A model generated the notes under the pieces. The model saw nothing but the letters and a program-made list of their open reading frames with translations. It had not been told where the DNA came from and did not search any database. The position numbers and the translations under genes were made by a program. 64,000 nucleotides of DNA from Nomia melanderi (taxonomy: Eukaryota > Arthropoda > Insecta > Hymenoptera > Halictidae), in NCBI RefSeq assembly GCF_051020985.1, contig NC_135010.1:11964001-12028000 (forward strand). The letters are read 5' to 3'. Shown in pieces: positions 11,470-21,487 of this stretch (position 1 is its first letter; each line of letters opens with the position of its first letter).

Positions 11470-12951
11470 CCTCCCCGTTGCTCTCCGCCGTTCCTGGTGG
11501 TCCTCCCCCGACTACCACCCCCGTAGCCCCATCCTCTCATGGTTGCGAACCTCTCTAGGGGAAAAAGTAGGAAAAGAGTGGGGAGGATCGATTTTTACTG
11601 GGGCAACCGCCCTCCTCCTCATGCACCCTCCTGCATCAACTACCCCTCCTCTCACATCCTGTACTTTCCTGAGCTAGCCATGCCATGCCCTGTCCCGGTC
11701 GTAATGCACCGTCTCCGCCCCGGCTAACACCCCTTCTGCCAGCCACCCTCTATCCCACACCATCGCCATCACAGCCACCCTGCTGCCCCCTCTTATCCAC
11801 GCAGTCTTCTCTCTCCGTTCGTCCTCTCTGTCTTCTCTGTTGCTCTTCCTTTGGTTAACTCTATCTCTCTCTCTCTCTGTTACTCTCTCTAGTCTCCACC
11901 TCGAGTTCCCGTTTTCCTCCAGTTTTTACCACGCGAAAATATTCAAAAGAGTTTCGGATGATGGTGCATGACGATCTTTCGCCGCGGCGCTTGCCTTCCG
12001 GCTCGCGTCGCGATGCCACCCCCGTCTCGCTCCTCTTCGTCCACTTCGCCAGGCCCTCCCCCGCCTCCCGGCTTCGCCCCTTCGTCATCGTTGCTCCTCG
12101 CCGGACGAATCTTCGGCCGGGGGGTCGTTCGGAAACGATTTAGCCCCCCCTTCAAGTGGCATCGACGAGCTACTCGGAGATCCTTTCTTCCGGCGAGTTC
12201 TTTGTCCGTGAACGCGCGCGGATTTCTTGGCCTATCGAGTCGTCGAGAGCGCGCCCTTTTCCTTTCTTTTTTCTTCGCGCTTGCTCTCGCGTCCTCTCGC
12301 TCTCCACCTTCCTCTCTCTCTCTTCGCCCCTGCACTCGGTCCCCGCGCCCGCTGCCCCTCGCCCGCGCGTCGGTGTTTTGATTTTTTTGCAGTTTTTAAT
12401 TTCACCGTGGAACCGTTTAATTTCGAGTTAACGAGGCCGATGGTTAATTCGTCGCGCAAGGGTTAAACGGATTTTAACGACGATCGTTGCCGGGAGTTGT
12501 CGGGGCACCCGTTAAAGGATAAGTGGATTTCCTCGCGGATAGGCCGCTCGTAAACGCGTGTGCCGCCACGCTTTTTCAGACGTCTCGGCTCACCCCCCCG
12601 CCGCCGCCCCCGCCCGCGCAAGCCGTCGTTCCGTGGTTTTATTTCGGATTGATTTCGCGTTTACGCGTATCGCCGGGCTCGTTCACGCGGAAAATCCCGT
12701 TGTCCCGCGGTTTTACGACACCCTAACGTCGCCCGGAGACAGTTTTACCTCCGAGTCACCGGGGCTCCTCGCCGGTTTTTTGCCGGCGGCACCACCGCCG
12801 GAACCGCTCGAACGGGTTCACCAATCTGTCGCGCATTCGAATGATAAATGGCCGATATCGGAAGTTTCTCTAACTTCCCTCGGTTCTCTCGTTCTACCGC
12901 CTCCGCGCCGGGGCCGCCTGAATTTTCGAGGAGCGTCCGAGAGCCGGCCGA

Positions 12952-13580
12952 CGATGATCGACGACGTTGCCGGGGAAGACGTGCGAGGAGACGAGGATCG
13001 AGAAACGATCAAGAGAATGCGAATAAGAGGACCAAGATCAAAGAGAATAACCGAAAGAAGTAAAACGAGGAAGATTTTCCAAAGTTTCTTTCATCTTCCT
13101 GTTTCGAGTGCTTGGATTTTGGGAGAATTTTGGGGTAAACCGATGATCGATGACGTAGAAGGAGAAGCGGAGGGACACGAGGATGAAAGAAACGATGAAG
13201 AACGAAGTAGGATCAAGAGAAACAAGAAACAATGGAGAGTTTTTTCGATTCTCTTTCACCTTTTTCCAGTTTGATAGAATTTCCGAAGAACGTCAGAACG
13301 ACGTGGCAGACGATGATCGACGACGTAGGAAGGCAAAGCGACAGCAAGACACGAGGATGAAAGAGAAACGATGAAGAACAAAGTAGGCTCAAGAGAAACA
13401 AGAAACAATGAAGACAGAGAAAATAAGCGAAGAGAAGTGTCTCTTTCACCTTTCTCCAGTTTGATAGAATTTCCGAGGAACGTCAGACCGAAGTGGCAGA
13501 CGATGATCGACGACGTCGCGATGGAAGAGGCGGAAAAAGAGGAGGACCAAGAGGAAGAGGAAGAGGAGGAGAAAGGAGAA
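12952..13580 (+). repeat. Four-unit purine-rich tandem repeat, period 170-190 bp
   Basis: CGATGATCG followed by AYGACGT recurs at 12952, 13141, 13311 and 13501 (spacings 189, 170, 190). Units share GAAGAACRAAGTAG, AAGAGAAACAAGAAACAAT and CCAGTTTGATAGAATTTCCG. Units 1-2 are in one frame (an Asp-Asp-Val acidic repeat in 12558-13274 +), but the 170-bp step breaks the frame. Unit 4 runs into a GAGGAAGAGGAA tract. I regard it as a non-coding minisatellite. Confidence 0.85.
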
Positions 13581-14020
13581 GAAGAAAAAGAGTTGAACGG
13601 TGATTACACCAGCGGAGGGAACGCGATCGGGAAGTTTCCCGGCGTCGCCCCTCGAAATCCCTCACATCTGGTCCGCGATAATTGGTATGCTGCGGGGGAC
13701 CGATAAACGACTTAAACTACTTGCCAACTATCATGTTCCGGAACGGTAAGATTAGACCGAGGTTCTCGAGTTCGACTCTCTCCGTCCCTCTATCTCCGCC
13801 GATGTCCACGATAACGCCGCGAAAAACAAGCGAGTAGTCGGCCGCCGTCGTCGTCGTCGTCGTCTCTCCTTATCCTTAAAAATTCCTTTGACCTCGCCGA
13901 TTAGGATTAAGTTGCCTATTATCGGCGACACGACCCCTCCCTCCCGCGCTTCACGAAATTTAACGCTAGGACGCGCGCGCCGCCGGATCCGCTCTATTTA
14001 GACACACCGGCGTAACCTTA

Positions 14021-14594
14021 ACCCTTTCCGATTCTACCTTCCACGCGCGGAAAGTGATCTGAACCGTGAAGGGTCGAAGTTCGTCGTGAGAGCAAGAACG
14101 CGTCGATCACTCGGAATATCGTGTACGGGAAGCGTGACCGCACGGTATTTCTCTTCTGACGCTTACACGCGCATAGAGGCACGTACGGCGCGGGTCGGGA
14201 ATAATTTGACAATAAGATGAGTCATTGTTAATATTCTCGGATAAATTGAAGACGACCTTGCGTTATATTTAAACGAATGAATCGGTGGATGATAAATTAT
14301 TATCGCGAGAGAATATTTCACTTCTAAGTCATCGAGTCACTCAACCGAATTACTACAGTTCATTCAATTAAACGAATGATTTGATATCTTTCCCATTTTG
14401 TATCTTGCTCTATGAAATTGTGCGGCGTTCGTTAATAGTCTAATTTTAATACACTATCGATCATCTTAGCAATCTAAGAGCTGATTAACAGGCTACTAAC
14501 AAGCGTCATCGAAAAGTGACCTAAATCACAAATCTCAAAATGACTGTCATTCACATCTACAAGCATAGGCTACACGGGTGGAAGTTCCTCATTC
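14021..14594. other. AT-richer unique stretch
   Basis: No gene recognised. The segment near 14390 (CATTTTGTATCTTGCTCT) resembles sequence near 54,057 (CATTTTCTGTATCTCGCTCT), so part of it is probably an old dispersed repeat. Confidence 0.5.
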
Positions 14595-14870
14595 GTTTTA
14601 GCTATCTATAACACAAATCTAAAATAGAATTACAGAATTCCCCATTCTTCTCCGTAACTTCCAAATTTCGCTTCGATTAATATCAAAATATATCAATCCA
14701 ATCACCGACGTTTCTAGTACCTAACAATTAACCTTTATACAATGCATCAACACCTCGCGGATCCTCGCTTCCGCGTGGCAATGGCGAAACTACTTTCACC
14801 CGGTTGACAACATTCATCTATCCATCCAAAATAAACTTCCAGAATTCCTTATTCTCCAATTAGTTCTTCC
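14595..14870 (+). repeat. Family F repeat, one full and one partial unit
   Basis: The first unit begins GCTATCTATAACACAAATC (14601) and ends near CACCCGGTTGACAACATTCA. A shortened second unit follows from about 14,813. The same unit, with CGCTTCCGCGTGGCAATGGC near its end, is seen at 23.84 and 24.30 kb. Period about 210-220 bp. No TIR is visible, so it behaves as a short satellite rather than a TTAA element. Confidence 0.85.
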
Positions 14871-14879
14871 AAGCGAAGT

Positions 14880-15780
14880 GCCAATACCCTTAGAATCACC
14901 CAGAAATATGTTCGACCCATCCGAGGCTCGCTCCACACACATGCACGTACACACGCGTGGAAGTTCCCTCGAGCAGAGGATCTTGAGAGACGAGTCAGCC
15001 GGCTGGCGTAGCCGAAGACAGGCAACCCCGATTGTTGAGGTTACGGATCGGTGTCAAGTAGGCACCCTATGCCATGTGCGGCGGCCCATTCAGTCGTTCG
15101 TTCATTCAGAAATATCCTGCCTCCTCTCTCTCTCTCTCTCTCTCTCCCTCTCTTTCTCTCTCTTGCTCTCTTGCTCTCTCTCTCTCTCCTCGCCATTCAA
15201 CAAGTAGATCATCGAGCCTATGCAGGCACCCTCTACCGTCGGACCTACGCAACTTCCAAAGGTTACGAGCTGACTCCGGGGTGGTTGTTACGCAATAAAT
15301 CCGTGTTCCCACGGGCCTCCTTCGAGGGACGGCGACGCGACGCGTCCTTCGGGGGCGGCCGCCGCGCCGCTATTCACAAGGGGAAGAACTCCTCGTGGAA
15401 GTCGTCGACCCCTGGCCCTGGCACGACGCAGGAATTTTGAGGATTCAATTACTCGCGGGAATCGGAGGGTGCCGGCGGATACGTTCTACGGGCCGCCAGA
15501 CACACCGACGTGTTTTTCGAGGGTGGCCTCCTTTGAGGGGATGGCCCGAGTCAATGGGGAGATCCGCGCCGCGGATCGATCCGCGGGAATGTTCCCGAAA
15601 CTCGATTATCCGCTCGCTTTTTATTTGGATCGCTGGACGCGGTGTCTGCCGTTTGATCTTGCCTTTCTTTCGCGAGATTTGTCGCGCTAGATCTCTCCGA
15701 ATTTGCAATGGGAGATTCGGTTCGACACGGACTGTTCTCTTTGAGCGCTTAAAGCACGTGTCCCGATGGTGGACCATAAA
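14880..15780. other. GC-rich stretch with CT microsatellite
   Basis: No gene recognised. A CT/CTTG-rich microsatellite spans about 15,123-15,190. The overlapping frames at 15.4-15.8 kb on both strands have no recognisable domain. Confidence 0.5.
15123..15190. repeat. (CT)n microsatellite
   Basis: An interrupted CT run of about 68 bp; one of the longest pyrimidine microsatellites in the window. Confidence 0.95.
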
Positions 15781-16119
15781 TTAACCCTTCGCGATTACTA
15801 AAGAAATTGATTACTAAAGGAATTACCAAAGAAGTTGATTTAGCAATAACTGAATCAGTCAATTGAAATCTTAGTAGCAGTATTCTTAGAGTTCCGAAGT
15901 TTTTCACTAGAAATATTTCAATATTTTCTGATGAGATGAAGACGATATTTCGTAAAACCAACTCGACAAGAAGTTCACGTGAATTCACGGACAAAGCTAT
16001 TTTACGTCAATATTTCTCAGATTGATGCATGTGAAGTATAATATTAAATATCAAACTTTGTAGCTTCACTGTAGGAAATGAAGTGGCGACTGAGTCACCT
16101 CCCGAGTGCAAAGGGTTAA
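15781..16119 (+). mobile_element. Family A MITE, left part replaced
   Basis: TTAA flanks both sides. The right two thirds are a standard A copy (TTTTTCACTAGAAATATTTC to CCGAGTGCAAAGGG). Between the left CCCTT and the A interior lies about 110 bp (ATTACTAAAGAAATTGATTA and TTTAGCAATAA) that also precedes the A copy at 26.0 kb. The two loci therefore share a longer unit than A alone. Confidence 0.8.
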
Positions 16120-18160
16120 GTGTCCCATGGCGAAAGCGACACTCAGTCACAGCTATCGTGTAGAATAGATCTTGTATTAAACCGTGTCTCGATAATTTCA
16201 CTGTTTCCGCCCACTGCACCTCTGAAACAAGCCTCAAAATTACTACAAAAGATTGATAGGTGACTGAGACAGATAAAAAGTGCGAATACTGCGTTGGAAT
16301 CTAAGGTTCAGAGCATCGATCTTCGAAAGTTCCCTACACGAAGACACAAGAGTCTCCCGGCAAAGAATTCTCAAACATATCCAAAGATCACCACTTGTCA
16401 GCCGAGTTAAGTGAACTTCATCAGGTCGAACGATAATTCATTCCCTAAAACAAAGTTCCCGTATTCGACTCGCCTCGGAATCCCGTCGAATACCATCCCC
16501 GGACGACGATCCCTGAAATGCAAATCGCCGCTAGCGGAAAAGGGCGACTCGCCGAAGGGCCTCGCTCGGATAACGCCGATAACCGCCGAAAGGGTTATTT
16601 CATCATCGAATAGATTTTCCTCCCAACAACGAACGGGAATCGACGTGTCTCTCCGCGGACGGCGAGCGACGGGGGTGCGATGGGGTGCGACGATGGGGGT
16701 GAGGGTTGGTCGTCGATCGGTATTTTTAGAATTCAGCATTAATTAAATAGCTTAGGAGAAAAGAATGAAGCCAGTGAGCCGCGACTGGCAACCATCCGGC
16801 CGATGGACGGACGAACGAACGAACGAACGAGCGGGCGATTTCGCGCTAATCACTAATCAGAGCGGCTCATCGGGATAGGAGCCGGCCAGCCAATAGTGCT
16901 CGCCCCCTCCACTATCGTCGCGCACACCACCCCGTCCCTACGTCCTCTCTCCCTCTTCCACCCACCCCCTCGGCCTCGCCGGCCTGCCCCACCTCTTTTA
17001 GCGCCGATGTCAGCCATGGCCAACACGGCACGACACAACACAACACAACACAACAGCACCGGTCGGCATGATTATAATAAGTGATCGCTTGGATACTCGA
17101 TGTGTGCCAAACTGGAAAGCTTTCTGCCAGGTGGAATAATGGGCTGGCTGCCGCACAGCCGACCGACGTCATTGTCACTCATCACGGTCTGATCACTGTC
17201 ACTGTCTACTCGCGACAAAGCCCTTTTGTCCGTCCCGGCGGAGCCGATGTAACCGGCTCTCTCCTGAACCTAACCAGAACCCTACATTCCCCAATAACGA
17301 GAGCCGCGCCGCGTTCGACGTTCGTTTCTCTCGTTTTTCCCCCGCACCCGCCTCCCCTCTCTTTTTTTCCCACCGCCTTCTCCTTTCCTTTCCTGCCTCG
17401 TCTTCTTGCACTTTTTCTCCCGCCCCCGCTCGTCCGCCCGCCGTTTTTTCCTTTTCCCCCTTTAATCGCCACCCTCTGCCGACCCCCTTGTCCGCGGTTC
17501 GTTCTTTTTTAAATAGAACGCTCGCGTACCGTAACGCGGATTATGGTAATTCCCCGCGTCGCGGCGGTGGCTGCTCGCGACTCGATACACCCCCGGACGC
17601 GTCCCTTTCGCCGTCATACTGCCCGCGCGCGGATACACACGGTGGCGAGCGGACGACGGTGAAAATCGTGTTGCCCGTTTTTCATTTCCCTCGCCACGGG
17701 ATCGCCGGTAAGAGCCGGAACGACGGGGTGGACGCGCGTTCACGGTCGCGCGGACCGCGATGATTTTCTTTAAGGGTGCCTCCGCGCCGACGACGCTTTG
17801 ACTGGGGCTCGGCTTCCGCGCGTCGCTCGGGATTCTTAACACTTACCTAACCGAATGCGATCTCACACTTTTCACTTAGCAACGTGTCGCCTTTTATTCT
17901 GTTTGCCTTTTCTTTTGTTGTTTAGTGAGTCTTGAAGTGGGATTATTTGTAATTTATGAAATATGGCTCTTATTTTTACGAAACAGTTTCTAGCCGAATT
18001 CATTGATGTCAATTGTTAGTTCAATTGAAGATAGTGGAGATTGTAGTTATAGTTCCTTTTAGGCGGTCGCCTAAGTGTTATGCTTGATGGAGTTTATCTT
18101 GGTTTCCGGTTACTCCTGGAGAACCGAAGGTTCTCTGAGTTAATGTTCGAAAACGCCTAT
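16120..18160. other. CpG-rich block, then AT-rich flank
   Basis: 16.4-17.8 kb is GC-rich with a (GAAC)n run (about 16,808-16,830), a short ACACA-type repeat (about 17,029-17,055) and pyrimidine tracts. 17.85-18.16 kb is AT-rich. Open frames show low-complexity translations. No gene recognised. Confidence 0.5.
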
Positions 18161-18300
18161 GATCGCATCAATCAAAATCGGTGTAAACATTTATAAAATA
18201 ATATTTCTAAAATCCAATATGCCTCAATTTGACGCGTTCTGTAAACCTAGTGCTAAATATGAGGCATACACCGGATCATCAGTGTATCATGAATATTTAA
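18161..18300 (+). repeat. Left arm of a 140-bp inverted repeat
   Basis: These 140 bp are, with few mismatches, the reverse complement of 18,680-18,819. The arm contains part of a reversed family E element (ending GTAAACCTAGTGCTAA) and then CCGGATCATCAGTGTAT beyond the E end. The extra sequence shows that more than E itself was duplicated. Confidence 0.92.
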
Positions 18301-18352
18301 CCCCTTGCCGTGCAATGACGAGTGAAACTCGTGAAGATTTCGAGATTAGTTT
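18297..18352 (+). mobile_element. Family D MITE, left-end fragment
   Basis: TTAA then CCCCTTGCCGTGCAATG, followed by the D subterminal palindrome ACGAGTGAAACTCGT. It breaks off at about 55 bp, where an E-like end (TTAACACTAGATTTACGG) begins. Confidence 0.75.
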
Positions 18353-18679
18353 AACACTAGATTTACGGAACCCGTCAATTTCACGGATATTGCATTTTTT
18401 AATTGTTTATTTAGTATCGGTTTAAGTCGATTTTGATTCGTGCAATTATGCGAATACGCATTGCGATAGTCTGGTTTTCAAGTTATAATTCTCGCGATTT
18501 ATGTAGACGAACACGTAGTTTTCTAGAAACAATGGAATAAAGTTTAGAATAAGATATATTATCTTGAAAGGAAATTTGTACATAAAGTGCAGTGGACAGT
18601 TTCTTTAGGTTTCTTCTAAACTGCTGATTGAAACATTTTGCACGAGCTTAGTAGCAAAAGTAAATAATATGACAACGAC
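18350..18679 (+). mobile_element. Diverged E-like element between inverted arms
   Basis: It starts TTAACACTAGATTTACGG followed by a palindrome CCGTCAATTTCACGG, at the position of the E palindrome GCGTCAAATTGACGC. Further in, TTTCTAGAAACAATGGAATA resembles the other E end. No intact right end is visible. It forms the loop of the 18.16-18.82 kb inverted repeat. Confidence 0.55.
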
Positions 18680-18819
18680 TTAAATATTCATAATACACTG
18701 ATGATCCGGTGTATGCCTCATATTTAGCACTAGGTTTACGGAACGCGTCAAATTGACGCATATTAGATTTTAGAAATATTATTTTGTACACGTTTACACC
18801 GATTTCGATTGATGCGATC
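18680..18819 (-). repeat. Right arm of a 140-bp inverted repeat
   Basis: Pairs with 18,161-18,300. A transcript across both arms could fold into a hairpin of about 140 bp with a 379-nt loop. It contains the left two fifths of the intact E element. Confidence 0.92.
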
Positions 18820-18939
18820 ACACGTACCCCAATTACCTACTATTAATCTCCAGTTTCCACAATCAAAATAAACGAGCATCAATTCTTATAGGAACAATAG
18901 AATGAAGTATACAATAAATGCCCGTAAACCTAGTGTTAG
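18724..18939 (+). mobile_element. Family E TTAA MITE (piggyBac-like)
   Basis: About 216 bp. Left end CACTAGGTTTACGG, right end CCGTAAACCTAGTG, a near-perfect 14-bp TIR. The flanking tetranucleotides are TTAG/TTAG, one change from TTAA. Sixteen nt inside the left flank lies CGCGTCAAATTGACGCATA, which resembles the inner 19-bp repeat of insect piggyBac. No coding capacity. Confidence 0.85.
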
Positions 18940-18959
18940 CCACATCTCTCGATTAGACA

Positions 18960-19035
18960 AGCGCCTATGCACAACGGCAGCGTGCTCCGTCGCTGAAACG
19001 GTTGCATGAACCAGGCGTCTTCGAATCCCGATCCT
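18960..19035 (+). other. Degenerate tRNA-like segment
   Basis: GCACAACGGCAGCGTGC (18,969-18,985) looks like a tRNA D-arm: a perfect GCAC/GTGC stem, GG in the loop, and A-box-like sequence as in tRNA-Trp or tRNA-Met. CTTCGAATCC (about 19,019-19,028) looks like a B box. CCGT/ACGG can form a partial anticodon stem. The T-stem does not pair and the anticodon loop lacks U33, so it is not a working tRNA. It could be a tRNA-derived SINE fragment, a pseudogene or chance. Confidence 0.2.
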
Positions 19036-20690
19036 AAACGATCCAATCAACCGTCGGTCATACAACATTCACAAATCATTCACAGAATCAAGATTCAGCG
19101 TTCGCCAAAATCTCAAAAACCCTCAAAGACATTCTCAAATAACCCGAGGAAAGGGTAACATCCAGGTTCAACGATCAACAGACGAACCTCGTTACGAGAT
19201 AATTACCCAAGCAGTCTCCTCGCGCAACAATGCAGCAGCTAACTCTCCAGCGAAAGTGTAACAGCCGCGACCTCTAATCAAGAAGTATCACCCCGTGTAA
19301 ATCATCTCATCCCCCGGGGGCCTTGAAGCAGTTCCGAAGTTAGGGGTCGGACCGGCGCCTCGCCTCGCCTCGCCGCGTGCCTCGAAGAAAAGCTAACCGT
19401 GAAGCGTGCCGCGCGAACGATGTATACACAAGTGGGCGAAAAGAGGGTGGACCGAGCAGGAAGAGGAGGAGGAGGAGGAGGAGGATGGAAACGGCTACCG
19501 GAGCGGGACAGAGTCGCGGGGGTTAGCCAGCCGGCCGGGACGAGGGGGCAGGGTATAACCTGTCGTGGCGGCGAGCGGGTCGCCGGGAAGGGGGCTGGAA
19601 CAGGGTGGAACAATTGTGGCACTTTGCGAATGCATAGGGAACTCGCGGCGGACGCGAAGAAACGTAACGGCAGCGAACGGGACCGTAAGAGAGGGAAGAA
19701 GTCTAGGCCACTAGTGGTGAAAGCACCCTCCGTCTCCCTTTCCTCGTCTCTCTCTCCCTCCGTTTTCCTCTCCCGTTTCAGTCGAGCGACGATCTTTCTC
19801 TATTTCTCATCCTCCCGGCATCCTCTCCCTTCCACAGGCTCCGCTTCCTCCTTCAACTTCTTCCCCCCCGTGGCCGGTGCTCCTCTCTCCCTCTGGCAGC
19901 GTCTCGCTCGCTCCCTCTGATTCATTCAGCACAGTTGCCTCTGTACGAGGCTCCTTTGCGGAGGTGGAAGCAAAACAACTCGAGTGGCCCTGAACTCCAT
20001 AATGGCAGCGGTCCATTTTTTTCTCTGCTATCGCACACTTTTCCGCGCATTGTTCCCGTTGCCGGCGAAGGGAAAAGAAGAGGAGGGAGAGCGGACGGGA
20101 CGCCGAGACGCACGCCCGATGGAAAAAGAGATCCGAAAGGGAGGGGGAGCGACGGAGAGGTTCGTCTCGCGCGCCTTCTCCTCGGATCTCCGTCCTACTA
20201 CTCCTACTTCTTCTCCTGGCCCTCTTCGTGCCGCGAGAGTCCTAGTAGTCGTCGTGGTCGTCGTAGTCGTCTCTGTTCCTTCGTTCATCCTGCTGACCAA
20301 CTTCGACCGAGTTCGCCCCGTCTTCCCCTCGCCCCGGCACCGGCTTTCCGCCCGACTGTCCGACCGCGTCTTTCTCTGACCCTCTTAACCCTTTTCAACC
20401 CTTCCGCTCCGGCTCGCCCGACGGTCCTCCGTTCAAGGGCTTATGAATAACTTCTCCCGCGCCCGCGTTAAATGGAAAAACGGGCCGGCATTGTTTACCG
20501 GGGAATGGGCGAAATACCTGTCGCGCCGATCGTACGGTGTTTATTCGCGACACCGGACCAACGCGGTGTTTTCGAATTGTTCCGACGGGCTGCTGCTTGT
20601 AGCCTCTTTTTAGCGGGCGTTGCACCGCGTCGGAGGATCTTCTGTTTCACGGTTTCGCGGATCGATGGGTTTGGCTTTTTACCCTTTGAA
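19036..20690. other. CpG-rich block
   Basis: From about 19.3 kb the DNA becomes CpG-dense, with a (GGA)n run (19,460-19,487), a GTC/GTA-rich tract (about 20,248-20,273) and pyrimidine-rich stretches. Frames on both strands are Arg/Ser/Pro-rich with no recognisable domain. Possibly regulatory. Confidence 0.5.
19460..19487. repeat. (GGA)n microsatellite
   Basis: About nine GGA triplets, giving a polyglycine shadow frame. Confidence 0.95.
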
Positions 20691-20745
20691 CTCTGTAGGC
20701 TTTGATAGTTGTAATATTGAAGATTTTAATGGAGCTTAATGAAAC
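20690..20745 (+). mobile_element. Family B left-end fragment of a B-C-B composite
   Basis: ACCCTTTGAACTCTGTAGGC plus about 35 bp of B interior, ending at GAAACTAGTC, where family C (reversed) begins. The same B/C junction recurs in mirror orientation at 27.88 kb. Confidence 0.85.
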
Positions 20746-20915
20746 TAGTCAAAACGACTGGTTTCGATTTTTTTAGCAATTATTGATGTCTTCGAAGCAT
20801 TGAATATTCGAAATGATTTTGAAGATATATAGTTTCATTGGAAATAATCTATTGTTACAGTTTTTATAGGAATTGCGTATTAATCGTATGAAATGCTCGG
20901 TAGTTCTAGTGTTAA
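20744..20915 (-). mobile_element. Family C element, 3'-truncated, inside composite
   Basis: Reads as C reversed: GTCAAAACGACTGG, TTAGCAATTATTGATG, and the intact end CGGTAGTTCTAGTG then TTAA (20,912-20,915). The palindrome end is cut short at the B junction, so the C copy has lost about 18 bp of one terminus. Confidence 0.88.
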
Positions 20916-21122
20916 CCCTTTGAACTCTCTAGGCTCCAATATTGCACCAGTTATAGTATTAAAGATTTTAATGAATCTTAAAGAACCTACCCTAAAATTA
21001 TTAGATCTTCCACACATCCAAATTTTGTACTAAGGAAAATAAAAGGTCGAAGAAACGTTATAGCATTTCTCATTTTCGCTAGGTATACTATAAAAATTAG
21101 TTGCAGTTGCTGATAGATTATA
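20912..21122 (+). mobile_element. Family B MITE, right end lost
   Basis: Shares its left TTAA with the C copy. CCCTTTGAACTC is followed by the full B interior to TTGCAGTTGCTGATAGATTA. The terminal 25-30 bp (CTGGAGTGCTAAGGG in full copies) are missing. Confidence 0.85.
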
Positions 21123-21327
21123 ACTCAATTTTATGAAATCTCATTATTATGAAATCAATTTCATGAGTTTCCCTTTGTTTACTATCAATCATTATATTCA
21201 TGGTTGTATTCCTAATTTAATTCGTAATTGATCGATGTATTTTCCAATACAATGATATATGTACTCAGTCACAGTGATATATGGTGTACAGAATACATCG
21301 GATAGTTAAAATTCAGGGCGCGAGTAA

Positions 21328-21487
21328 TTAACACTAGTAACTGTAACAATAGATGATCTTCAGTTTCTTCAGACATTCATCATAATACTGAAATGAAACT
21401 ATTTTCAAAATCATTTCCAATATTCAATGCTTCGAGGACATCAATAATTGCTAAACAAAAAAATCTGGTACTAGTGTCAAAGGTTAA
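21328..21487 (+). mobile_element. Family C MITE, degenerate
   Basis: TTAACACTAG at the left, then a deletion to the GTAACAATAGATGATCTTC interior, CAATGCTTCG and TCAATAATTGCTAAAC. The right end is eroded (CTAGTGTCAAAGGTTAA). About 160 bp against 210 for full copies. Confidence 0.75.

Larger units (their letters stand above)
5640..14020. other. Large CpG-rich domain, possible gene 5' region
   Basis: About 8.4 kb of GC-rich, CpG-dense DNA with almost no dispersed repeats. It holds pyrimidine tracts, CTC and CGT microsatellites, TATA-like motifs (for example at 7153) and several acceptor-like sites (for example TTTTTCATCGTTGCAG ending at 8915 and TTCTTGTTTCAG ending at 9560). Open frames occur in all six frames with Pro/Arg/Ser/Gly-rich translations, many without ATG, so none is called. 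Insect developmental genes often have such CpG-rich 5' regions; that this is one is inference. Confidence 0.45.

Noticed and set aside
12558..13274. 238-codon plus frame with repeated acidic segment
   Set aside because: The repeat is at DNA level with spacings 189, 170 and 190 bp; the 170-bp step breaks the frame, so a repeated protein is unlikely.
13750..13790. B-box-like GTTCGACTC, possible tRNA
   Set aside because: The T-stem does not pair and there is no A box at the right distance.
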